A stretch of 64,000 nucleotides of DNA from Cognatishimia sp. F0-27 (GTDB taxonomy: Bacteria; Pseudomonadota; Alphaproteobacteria; Rhodobacterales; Rhodobacteraceae). The DNA lies in contig NZ_JAFMPQ010000005.1 of NCBI RefSeq assembly GCF_020667845.1, positions 1-64,000 of the forward strand, written 5' to 3'. The translations under genes were made by a program, and so were the position numbers. Numbering within the stretch: position 1 is the stretch's first letter; each line of letters begins with the position of its first letter. The notes under the pieces are model-generated. The model was not told the DNA's origin and did no database searches. It worked only from the letters and a program-made list of their open reading frames with translations. Shown here piece after piece: positions 38,312 through 46,422 of the stretch.

Positions 38312-39813
38312 GCTGGGTTCTCGCCACCCCTCTGGCCCTGCCATTCCTGACGGCGGTCCTGGCGTTCCTGTTCCGGCGTCATCCTGCCGGGCGCATGATA
38401 TCCGTGCTGGGGAATGCCGCGCTGCTTGTCGCGGCCGTGGTTCTCATGGCAGAGACACTCGACCGCGGTGTCATCGCGGCCCAGATGGGCGGCTGGGGCG
38501 CGCCATTCGGGATCACGCTTGTGGCCGATTACCTTGGGGCGGTCATGGTGGTGATCACGGCGATCACCGCGCTGGCGGTTGCGGTATACGCTCTGGCGGA
38601 TATCGACGAGCGCAAGGAATATCTTGGCTATCACGCGCTGTTCAACGTCTTGATCGGCGGCGTGGTGGGCGCGTTTATCACCGGTGACCTCTTCAACCTG
38701 TATGTCTGGTTCGAAGTCATGCTGATTTCGAGCTTCGGCCTGCTGGTTCTCGGCGGCTCGAAGGAGCAGATCGACGGCGGCGTGAAATATGTCACGCTGA
38801 ATCTCGTCTCGACCATTCTGTTCCTGTCCGGCGTGGGGTTGCTCTACGGGATGACGGGCACGCTCAACATGGCTGATCTGGCCCGCACGGTGCCGACGCT
38901 TGAAAACCAGGGCCTCGTCACTGTCGTGGCGATGATGTTCATGATTGCCTTCGGTGTGAAGGCGGCGGTGTTCCCGCTCTTCTTCTGGCTGCCTGCAGCG
39001 TATCACACCCCGGCTTTCTCGGTCTCGGCTGTGTTTGCCGGCTTGCTGACCAAGGTGGGCGTCTACGCGCTGATGCGCATGTTCACGCTGGTTTTCAACG
39101 GGGACACGGAGTTTACCCATACGATCCTGCTCTGGGTGGCGGCGTTGACGATGATCACCGGCGTGTTGGGTGCGGCGGCGCAGAACGACATTCGCAAGAT
39201 CCTGTCGTTCCACATCGTGAGCCAGATCGGCTACATGATCATGGGGCTGGCGCTGTTCACACCTTTGGCGATCGCGGGCGCGGTGTTCTATCTCGTGCAC
39301 CATATCGTGGTGAAGGCGAACCTGTTCCTGATCGCGGGTGTGGCGCAGCGTGCGGCAGGTTCAACCGACCTTGCCCGCATTGGCGGGCTCTACACATCCG
39401 CGCCTATCCTGGCCATCCTGTTCCTGATCCCCGCGTTCTCGCTGGCCGGGTTTCCACCGCTTTCAGGCTTCTGGGCGAAATACGTGCTTGTCGCGGCGGC
39501 GCTGGATGCCGAGGGCTGGATCATCGCCGCCGTGGCGCTGGTGGTGGGCCTGCTAACGATCTACTCCATGACCAAGATCTGGGCGGAAGCCTTCTGGAAG
39601 GCGCATCCTGACGGTCTGGAACCGACGCTCTACCGGATCGGTCAGCCCGCGCGCAATCATCTGCTCTGGCCGATTGCCGGGCTTGCGACGCTGACAATCA
39701 TCATCGGGTTCTACCCGGAACCCTTTATCGCCTTCGCAGAGACATCGGCGGCGCAACTGCTTGATCCGTCCGGGTATATCGAGGCGGTGCTTGGAGTGGA
39801 GGAGGGCGCATGA
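38308..39813 (+). CDS. mrpD: Na+/H+ antiporter subunit D (MrpD)
   Basis: A 501-residue NuoM/NuoN-like subunit with about 14 helices. Typical segments are GDLFNLYVWFEVMLISSFGL, VKAAVFPLFFWLPAAYHTP and LSFHIVSQIGYMIMGLAL. It forms the second proton-channel-like subunit of the complex. It is linked by 4-base overlaps to mrpC and mrpE. Confidence 0.95.
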   Translation: MSWVLATPLALPFLTAVLAFLFRRHPAGRMISVLGNAALLVAAVVLMAETLDRGVIAAQMGGWGAPFGITLVADYLGAVMVVITAITALAVAVYALADIDERKEYLGYHALFNVLIGGVVGAFITGDLFNLYVWFEVMLISSFGLLVLGGSKEQIDGGVKYVTLNLVSTILFLSGVGLLYGMTGTLNMADLARTVPTLENQGLVTVVAMMFMIAFGVKAAVFPLFFWLPAAYHTPAFSVSAVFAGLLTKVGVYALMRMFTLVFNGDTEFTHTILLWVAALTMITGVLGAAAQNDIRKILSFHIVSQIGYMIMGLALFTPLAIAGAVFYLVHHIVVKANLFLIAGVAQRAAGSTDLARIGGLYTSAPILAILFLIPAFSLAGFPPLSGFWAKYVLVAAALDAEGWIIAAVALVVGLLTIYSMTKIWAEAFWKAHPDGLEPTLYRIGQPARNHLLWPIAGLATLTIIIGFYPEPFIAFAETSAAQLLDPSGYIEAVLGVEEGA

Positions 39814-40292
39814 ACACCCTGGCGGTCAACCTGCTGCTGGCGCTTGCCTGGGCAGCCCTGTTTGGCAGCTTCGGCTGGCTGACACTGTCCTCGGGCTTTG
39901 TGCTGGGATACGTGATCCTCTGGCTGCTCGGACCGCTGATGGGCGGATCGGCCAATTATGCGGGCAAGGTCTATTACTGGATCAAGCTCATCATCCTGTT
40001 TCATTACGAGCTTGTGGTCTCCAGCCTCGAAGTGCTCTGGGACATCATCACCCCGCAGCATCGCGCGCGCCCGGCCATCATCGACGTCCCGCTGGATGTC
40101 AAAACCGATGCGGGTATCCTGCTCGTGACGAACCTGATTTCGCTGACGCCCGGAACCCTGTCGCTGGACGTGAGCGAGGATCGCCGGACCCTGAAGGTGC
40201 ATGCCATGTTCGCGGATGACCCGGACGCGGTGCGAGACGCGCTCAAGAACGGCATGGAGAAGTGGGTCATCGACGCAGTGGAGGGGCCATGA
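39810..40292 (+). CDS. mrpE: Na+/H+ antiporter subunit E (MrpE)
   Basis: A 160-residue subunit with two or three N-terminal membrane helices and a cytoplasmic C-terminal domain. LVTNLISLTPGTLSLDVSED is the typical MrpE signature. It overlaps both neighbours by 4 bases. Confidence 0.93.
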   Translation: MNTLAVNLLLALAWAALFGSFGWLTLSSGFVLGYVILWLLGPLMGGSANYAGKVYYWIKLIILFHYELVVSSLEVLWDIITPQHRARPAIIDVPLDVKTDAGILLVTNLISLTPGTLSLDVSEDRRTLKVHAMFADDPDAVRDALKNGMEKWVIDAVEGP

Positions 40293-40612
40293 CACCGACG
40301 GAATTTCTGGAATTCAGCGTTAACGCCGGGTTCGTGATGGTGGTCGTCGCGGTTGCCTTGGGGTTCCTGCGTCTGGCAATCGGACCGAGCCTGCCGGATC
40401 GCGTGGTCGCGCTTGATCTCATGACGATCGCGATCGTCTCCTTCTGTGCGCTTGCCGCGGTGCAAGCCAGCGATCCGGCCTTCCTTGACGTTGCGCTGGC
40501 GCTGGCGCTTGTGGGGTTTCTGGCGACCGTGGCGCTGGCGCGTTTCGCGGAACGGCAACGCTTGCGCCGCGAGAACAAGGAAACCCCGACCGACGAGGAG
40601 GGCGCGCCATGA
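40289..40612 (+). CDS. mrpF: Na+/H+ antiporter subunit F (MrpF)
   Basis: A 107-residue three-helix subunit with the family segment LAIGPSLPDRVVALDLMTI. The start at 40289 has GAGGGG just upstream and overlaps the mrpE stop; a longer frame to 40262 is unlikely. The charged tail ends in ETPTDEEGAP. The stop overlaps mrpG by 4 bases. Confidence 0.93.
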   Translation: MTPTEFLEFSVNAGFVMVVVAVALGFLRLAIGPSLPDRVVALDLMTIAIVSFCALAAVQASDPAFLDVALALALVGFLATVALARFAERQRLRRENKETPTDEEGAP

Positions 40613-40959
40613 TCGAGATCGTGTCTGGTATCCTGATCCTGTTTGGTGGCGCGTTCTGTGTGATCGCCGGGATCGGCCTCATGCGGATGCCCGATGTGTT
40701 TATCCGGATGCACGCGGCAACAAAGGTTGGCACGCTTGGCTCAGGTCTGATCCTCGCCGCTGTTGCGGTATCCATTGGCAGCTCCGACGTGATCGCCAAG
40801 GTTGTTCTGACCGTGCTCTTCCTGCTCCTGACCGCGCCGATTGGAGCGCATATGATCGGTCGCGCGGCCCTTCGGATCGGGATCGAACCGTGGCGGCCGG
40901 ACGATATGAAACGGGCCGAGGAGGCTGCAAAGTCCGAAAGCGCCAAAACAAACGGGTGA
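40609..40959 (+). CDS. mrpG: Na+/H+ antiporter subunit G (MrpG)
   Basis: A 116-residue three-helix subunit. GIGLMRMPDVFIRMHAATK matches the MrpG/MnhG signature. It is the last gene of the seven-gene mrp operon. A weak 5-bp stem followed by CTTTCC overlaps its stop codon. Confidence 0.94.
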   Translation: MIEIVSGILILFGGAFCVIAGIGLMRMPDVFIRMHAATKVGTLGSGLILAAVAVSIGSSDVIAKVVLTVLFLLLTAPIGAHMIGRAALRIGIEPWRPDDMKRAEEAAKSESAKTNG

Positions 40960-41565
40960 GACTCCCGTCTTTCCCGTCGGCGATGGCTGAAAAGGGTCAA
41001 AGACAGGCGCGCTGAAACGCCCCATGGCGCGCCGTTCTGTTGCACGAGGTCTGGCGTGGCGGTGTCCACATTGCGGGTCGTGCAGGTGCTTTTCAAGCGC
41101 GCGCCACGACTGAGGGACGTGTCGGGGCGGTTCGGCATGGCTTTGGGCGCGCCACCATTCACGGTGGACTGCCGGGCTGACATCCCTCATACGCGCCAAG
41201 CGACAACCTTTGCCGCTGCCTTGGGACTTTTGGTGCAAAACCGCGGCCGGCACGCAGCCAGCGACGTTCTGTGACGATCCGGCTTCCGCCCCGGCAGAGG
41301 CGCGCCGGAGCGTTCCGGACTGATCCGCGTTCGGCGTGAGGCTCGCATCGGGATCAAATCGCGGTTCCGGATTGCAAGGGCCTGCGCTGCGCGCCCAAGC
41401 CGTGATCCCAGTGGTGCGCAAGCCGCAACCGGGCCCATACCGCGTTGCCAGTGGTTTGCACGCCGCGACCGGACCGAGAGAGCCCCGCGTTGGCACCAAC
41501 AAGAAACCCTCCCCGGGGCGCGTGGATGGCACGGGGAGGGCGATGCGTGAAGGGCAGGGGCGGGC
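40960..41565. other. 606-bp gap between the mrp operon and RTX gene 1
   Basis: Both flanking genes end here. Apart from the RTX terminator at 41500-41540, I see no conserved-looking frame, RNA gene or mobile element. Several frames stay open because of the high GC content, but their residue mix (Arg/Pro-rich, changing on both strands) is that of non-coding sequence. Confidence 0.55.
41500..41540 (-). terminator. rho-independent terminator of RTX gene 1
   Basis: A perfect 9-bp stem (CCCTCCCCG at 41507-41515 with CGGGGAGGG at 41532-41540) with a 16-base loop is followed on the minus strand by TTTCTT. It lies 25 bases past the RTX stop. Confidence 0.65.
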
Positions 41566-44500
41566 TTAGAGAATGAAGTCGCTCTCAACCGCTCCGCCGG
41601 GGATGTAGATCTGACCATCGGCAACGCCGTCGCCATCCACATCCATGCTTGCAATGGTCACGCCGAAGCCACTGCGCACGATATCGAGCAAGGTGATCTC
41701 ACCCGCGGTGCCGGTAAACTGCGTCACCACGAGGAAGGCATCATCGTCAACCGTTGCCGTATTGGCGTCGATCCCGCTGACATCGATCCGGTCGCCTTCT
41801 GCGCTGTCGAAATCCTCGATCTCGTCGCGGGCGAAGATCCCGACCCCTGTATGGGTGATGTCGCTGAACACAAACGTGTCGGCGTCGTCGCCACCGGTCA
41901 GGAAATCGCGCCCTTCACCCCCGTCTAGGCGGTCAGCGCCGTCACTGCCAAACAGCCGGTCGACATCCGCACCGCCCAGAAGACTGTCTGCGCCGTCGCC
42001 GCCAATCAAGGTGTCGCGCCCGTCAAGGCCCGACAACGTATCAGCGCCGAGGCTGCCTTCGAGCCGGTTGCCATGAAGCGCCGTTCCGGTGATGACATCG
42101 TCGAATGCAGATCCGAACACGTTCTCGACCGCCATCAGCATGTCCGAGCCGGCACCACCGGTCGCGATCCCCGTTTCGAGGTTCACCTCGACGGCGGCGG
42201 CAAGTCCGGTATAGATCGCGGTATCGATGCCATTGCCACCGTTGATCGTGTCATCTCCGAGACCGCCCACGAGCCGGTCGGTATTGCTGCCACCGGAGAG
42301 CGAGTCCGCGTCGGCCCCGCCTTCGAGACGATCATCCCCGCCGCTGCCGACAAGCGTATCGGAGCCCTCGTCGCCACGCAGCGTGTCATTATCGCCAGCG
42401 CCGATCAGGTAGTCGTTCCCGGTTCCACCGTTGAGCGTGTCGTTGCCCGCGCCACCGGAGATATTGTCGGCCTCGGCGTCGCCATCGATGCTGTCGTTCC
42501 CATCGCCGCCAAGCAAAGTGTCCTCACCGCCACGGCCAGACAACTCGTCGGCCCCGTCGCCACCGACAATCCGGTTGGCCACGGCATCCGCCCCTTGAAG
42601 CGTGTCCCCAAGGGCCGACCCGATGACGCCCTCAATCTGTTCGAGCATGTCAGCGCCGGTCGTGGCGCTGCTGGCGGTGCCAGCCGCCAGATCCACGGTT
42701 GCCGCAGATGCCACGAAGGCGAAGGACAGGGTGTCGAAACCGGCCTCGCCATTGATGGAATCGGCACCGCCATCGGCAAAGAACAGGTCGTCATCGCCAC
42801 CGCCGCGCAAGGTATCCGCGCCATCGCCCCCAACAAAGGTGTCGTTGCCCGCAATGCCTTCGAACAGGTTGCCGGTCGCATCGTCGCCGATAAACCGGTC
42901 ACCGCCGAGACCTCCGATGGCGCCTTCGATCTCGGTCAGACGATCGCGGCCCTGGCCCATCGCAATGCCAGTGCTCAGATCGACCATGATCGCCGTGGCG
43001 AGTGGCGCAAGCGTCAAACCTGTCGGTGCGGCGGAAAATGCCACCATGTCAAAGTCATCGCCGCCGTTGATCACGTCGTTGCCATCAAGGCCGACGATCA
43101 GGTCCATGCCGCCCAGACCGTTGAGGATATTGTCGTGGATCGTCGTTCCGACGATCAGGTCATTGAACCCTGACCCTTCCACATGTTCGACATTGGTGAT
43201 GGTGGATGTTTCACCGGCAAAGCTGTAATCGCCCCGTTCGAGCCAGATCTCCACCCGCGCCGTGGCATCGCGGAAGTGGATCGTATCGAAATTCGTTCCG
43301 CCATCAATGAAATCGAGACCGCCACCGGCATAGATCAGGTCGGCATTGCTGCCGCCGTCGACGCTGTCATTGCCGGTGCCGCCAAAGAGCGTGTCTTCAC
43401 CCGCGCCGCCCTTGAGCGTGTCGTTGTCGGCCCCACCGCTCAGCGTGTCGTCGTTTGCCCCGCCTTCAAGGCTGTCGTTCCCGCTCTCGCCGTCGACGAA
43501 GTCTTTGCCATTGCCGCCCAGCAACGTGTCGTCGCCTGTCCGACCGGCGATGTCATCATCGCCATCGCGCCCTTCAAGGCGATCCCCGATGCTTTCAGCA
43601 CCCAACAGCGTGTCGTTCTGATCTGTCCCGATCGCAGCTTCGAAACTGCCGATGGTATCGGTGCCCTGACCGGTTGCACTGTTGTTCTCGAAATCGACAT
43701 TGACCGCGCTTGCGCTGCCAGAGAAGTCGAGCGTGTCAAAGTCATCCCCGCCTTCCATGTCGTCATTGCCCGGGCCGCCGATAACGCTGTCATCGCCTGC
43801 ACCACCCAGGATTCGGTCTCCGCCTTCGAGGCCAAAGATCGTGTCGTTCCCGGCCAGACCGTTGATGTAGTCGCCAAAGACCAGGTTCGATCCGTAAATC
43901 AGATCATTGGTCACGTCGCCGATATAGAACCCTTCATCGGGCAGATAGGCCGCTGCGATATAGCCGTCGGAATATCCATCGACGAACCAGTCGATAAAGC
44001 TCCACCGCGTGTTGGAACCACCGGTCAGAACATAGCCGGTCGCGACGTAGGAGGTGACGTCGTTGGTCTGCGCGTTTGTTTCGAAGCCCGCGGCGCGCCC
44101 AATGAGGATGTCGCTGAAGCCGTCACCGTTGATATCACCGCCATCAATGGACCGAAGCACCTCTTCGCCATTGGTGCCGCCCGTCCGGATCACGAACCGA
44201 AAGCCGTCGGTGCCGTCGAGCCCATCCACTTCAAGGTTGCTGGTCTGTGCTGCGTCCGTGCCGAATATGACGTTGACCCGTGTAAGATCGACCGGATCGT
44301 CTTGTTTCCGGCCGCGCGCCACCTGATCGACAATCGCGATATCGGCGAAACCGTCGCCATTGATATCGCCGAGCGCGGCAACGGTCTGGCCGAGATTCGC
44401 GCCAATCCCGTCGTCGATGAAGGGCGCACCGCTGATCACGAACCCCTGCGCAGAGTTCAGATCCTCACGCGTCAGGTCCGACGGCATACCGCTATCGGTC

Positions 44501-46008
44501 CCGAAAATCACATAGGCCTGGCCAGTTTCCCGGGTTCGGTCGACTGTGTAGGTACTGGTCGTGAACGTGCGGACCTGCTGATAGTTTCCCGATGGTGCCG
44601 GAGTATAATAGTAGGGTCCGTAGCTCCTGTTTGTGTAGCTGCGAATTTCGGTCATCGGAAATCCGCCACCGGCCGTGTAGCCGTAGCCGGGGGAATAACT
44701 CCCATACATGGTGTAGTTGCCCGGCGGCGTGTAAAAGCGCGTATACCGGTTGGTATAGGTGCGACGGGTTCTTGTATATGAGCCGGTCCCGAAGGTCGGT
44801 GTGTAATACGTGTTATAGACCCGGGTTGTTCTGTAGGTATTGTAATCGACTGCCGCGCCCGGAGCACCGATCAGGAAGTCATCGAACCCGTCGCCATTGA
44901 AGTCGCCGATGGCAGCAACCGAGGCGCCGACCGCGTCAACCGGTCTGACGCCCGTGAACGTGAAGCCGTTGCTGCCGGTCAAGCCATTGGTATCGATGCC
45001 GCTTGTCCCGCCGTTGCCCGGGTCGGTGTTGGCGCCGAATACGACATAGGCGCGCCCGGCATCCTGGGTCACATAGACCATGTTGTTTTCGCTTCTGAAA
45101 ACGTCGTATTGCGGCGCGCCGAAGATCACATCGTCGCGACCGTCATCGTTGAAATCAATCCCCCCATCCGCGGAATTGCCAAAGTCGGTCGGGTTGTTGC
45201 CCTGCTGGGGGTTTCCGCTCGGGATGGAATCCTGACCGATCGACATGAAGGAAAACGCGTTCGCGGGGAGTGGCTGGCGCGAATAGGATTGCGAAAAACC
45301 GCTCTGGTTGCCGGCGAGAATGAACCCGACGCCGGCGCCGCCGATGTAATTGGGCGGTTGATTGGGGGCAGACGTGTTAATTGCCGGCCCATATTGTGCC
45401 ACCGCCCCGAGATCGAAAAAGCCGTCTCCGTTGAAGTCGCCGGCATAGAAGACCTCGGAGCCCAAGCGCTCTTCCGGGGTCGTCGTGAAGAAACGGCTGC
45501 TTGCAGGTCCGGCGAGGTCGGTAATCAGAACCGTGTTGACCGGATTTTCCGGGGTCGCGCGTCCAAACACGATATAGGCTGCGCCGTTATCGGCGCCACC
45601 CAGATACGTGGTGCCCGGCGCGCCAATCAGAACGTCGGCATAGCCATCGCCATTGACATCGCCCAACGCGCTGACGGATGCCCCGAAATTCTGTGACGGC
45701 TCGGACCCGTTGATGCGAAACCCCGTGCCGGGCGCAGGGTTCTGGAGGTCCGTTGTGGAGGGTCTTCCGTTTGCTGTCCCGTAGACAATCGTTGCCGCCC
45801 CGACATCCTGAAAATAGCTCAGGAAATAGGCAACCCCGTGGGGGTCATAAGAAACCAATCCCCGATCAGCGTCACGGGCACCCACGACAAAGTCACCAAA
45901 GCCGTCCCCGTTGAAATCGCCGATAAAGGCCAACGTATCGCCAAAGCTGTCATCGGTGGTGAATGGCGCGGAAATCTCCGCCGTCAAGCGGGTTGAAACG
46001 GTGGTCAT
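41566..46008 (-). CDS. RTX protein 1 with FG-GAP repeats
   Basis: A 1480-residue acidic protein without a signal peptide, as expected for type I secretion. Residues about 20-690 hold seven FG-GAP/integrin-alpha-like repeats (GDFNGDGFGDFVVGARD, GDVNGDGYADVLIGAPG and others), which should fold as a calcium-binding beta-propeller. Residues about 700-1400 are rich in RTX nonapeptides of the GGxGxDxLx type. The C-terminus (SMDVDGDGVADGQIYIPGG...DFIL) is the likely secretion signal and is closely shared with RTX protein 2. A Tyr/Thr-rich insert interrupts one FG-GAP repeat at residues 387-490. AGGATCG precedes the ATG. It probably acts in adhesion or at the cell surface; no enzyme domain is seen. 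Confidence 0.88.
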   Translation of the reverse strand: MTTVSTRLTAEISAPFTTDDSFGDTLAFIGDFNGDGFGDFVVGARDADRGLVSYDPHGVAYFLSYFQDVGAATIVYGTANGRPSTTDLQNPAPGTGFRINGSEPSQNFGASVSALGDVNGDGYADVLIGAPGTTYLGGADNGAAYIVFGRATPENPVNTVLITDLAGPASSRFFTTTPEERLGSEVFYAGDFNGDGFFDLGAVAQYGPAINTSAPNQPPNYIGGAGVGFILAGNQSGFSQSYSRQPLPANAFSFMSIGQDSIPSGNPQQGNNPTDFGNSADGGIDFNDDGRDDVIFGAPQYDVFRSENNMVYVTQDAGRAYVVFGANTDPGNGGTSGIDTNGLTGSNGFTFTGVRPVDAVGASVAAIGDFNGDGFDDFLIGAPGAAVDYNTYRTTRVYNTYYTPTFGTGSYTRTRRTYTNRYTRFYTPPGNYTMYGSYSPGYGYTAGGGFPMTEIRSYTNRSYGPYYYTPAPSGNYQQVRTFTTSTYTVDRTRETGQAYVIFGTDSGMPSDLTREDLNSAQGFVISGAPFIDDGIGANLGQTVAALGDINGDGFADIAIVDQVARGRKQDDPVDLTRVNVIFGTDAAQTSNLEVDGLDGTDGFRFVIRTGGTNGEEVLRSIDGGDINGDGFSDILIGRAAGFETNAQTNDVTSYVATGYVLTGGSNTRWSFIDWFVDGYSDGYIAAAYLPDEGFYIGDVTNDLIYGSNLVFGDYINGLAGNDTIFGLEGGDRILGGAGDDSVIGGPGNDDMEGGDDFDTLDFSGSASAVNVDFENNSATGQGTDTIGSFEAAIGTDQNDTLLGAESIGDRLEGRDGDDDIAGRTGDDTLLGGNGKDFVDGESGNDSLEGGANDDTLSGGADNDTLKGGAGEDTLFGGTGNDSVDGGSNADLIYAGGGLDFIDGGTNFDTIHFRDATARVEIWLERGDYSFAGETSTITNVEHVEGSGFNDLIVGTTIHDNILNGLGGMDLIVGLDGNDVINGGDDFDMVAFSAAPTGLTLAPLATAIMVDLSTGIAMGQGRDRLTEIEGAIGGLGGDRFIGDDATGNLFEGIAGNDTFVGGDGADTLRGGGDDDLFFADGGADSINGEAGFDTLSFAFVASAATVDLAAGTASSATTGADMLEQIEGVIGSALGDTLQGADAVANRIVGGDGADELSGRGGEDTLLGGDGNDSIDGDAEADNISGGAGNDTLNGGTGNDYLIGAGDNDTLRGDEGSDTLVGSGGDDRLEGGADADSLSGGSNTDRLVGGLGDDTINGGNGIDTAIYTGLAAAVEVNLETGIATGGAGSDMLMAVENVFGSAFDDVITGTALHGNRLEGSLGADTLSGLDGRDTLIGGDGADSLLGGADVDRLFGSDGADRLDGGEGRDFLTGGDDADTFVFSDITHTGVGIFARDEIEDFDSAEGDRIDVSGIDANTATVDDDAFLVVTQFTGTAGEITLLDIVRSGFGVTIASMDVDGDGVADGQIYIPGGAVESDFIL

Positions 46009-46422
46009 TGGCGATCCTACTGGTTACAAACCTCTACGCGAGGCAACATCTTGTTGGCAGTGAAATTGCCCAAACGACATTTGCTTGTCTATAGACAATT
46101 TTAAGAAATGCCTTTGGAGACATCTCCAGATATGGCGCGCTTGCGGATGGGGCACTGTCCGCTGGTCAAAGCGGTAGACGCGCATCCGAGGGCCAGACGA
46201 ATCCGCAAAAAAAGGGGGCTTGCCGCGCGCGGCCTTCCGAACCCGTCCCGAGGTGATTGCGGGGGTCGTGCGGATCCGAGTGATGACCGCGGGCGCGATG
46301 CGCCGTTCCGTTTTCTGACGCCATGAAAGGCTTTGGCGGTTTGCGGTGCCGCGACGCAATTGCGGCGCGCCCGACTGCAAACACCCGACGGTCGCCAATT
46401 CCGGCACCAACAGACCGTCGGC
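46009..46422 (-). other. 414-bp upstream region of RTX gene 1
   Basis: It lies between the helicase stop and the RTX start on the same strand. An AT-rich patch at 46075-46115 contains the palindrome at 46085-46098. The rest is GC-rich and shows no conserved frame. The RTX promoter is most likely within the AT-rich patch. Confidence 0.5.
46085..46098. promoter_or_regulatory. 14-bp perfect palindrome upstream of RTX gene 1
   Basis: TTGTCTATAGACAA is a perfect palindrome centred about 83 bases upstream of the RTX start. It could be an operator of a dimeric regulator, for example LuxR or GntR type; the family cannot be told from the site alone. Confidence 0.4.

Noticed and set aside
40960-41565. 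Protein genes in the gap after mrpG
   Set aside because: Open frames on both strands are Arg/Pro-rich by-products of high GC and lack ribosome-binding sites or domains.
45991-45998. GGTTGAAA (minus strand TTTCAACC) in RTX gene 1
   Set aside because: It lies inside the first codons of the gene and lacks the downstream box.
41566-46008. DNA-level repeats in RTX genes as mobile or CRISPR repeats
   Set aside because: They are codon-level repeats of calcium-binding nonapeptides within long frames.
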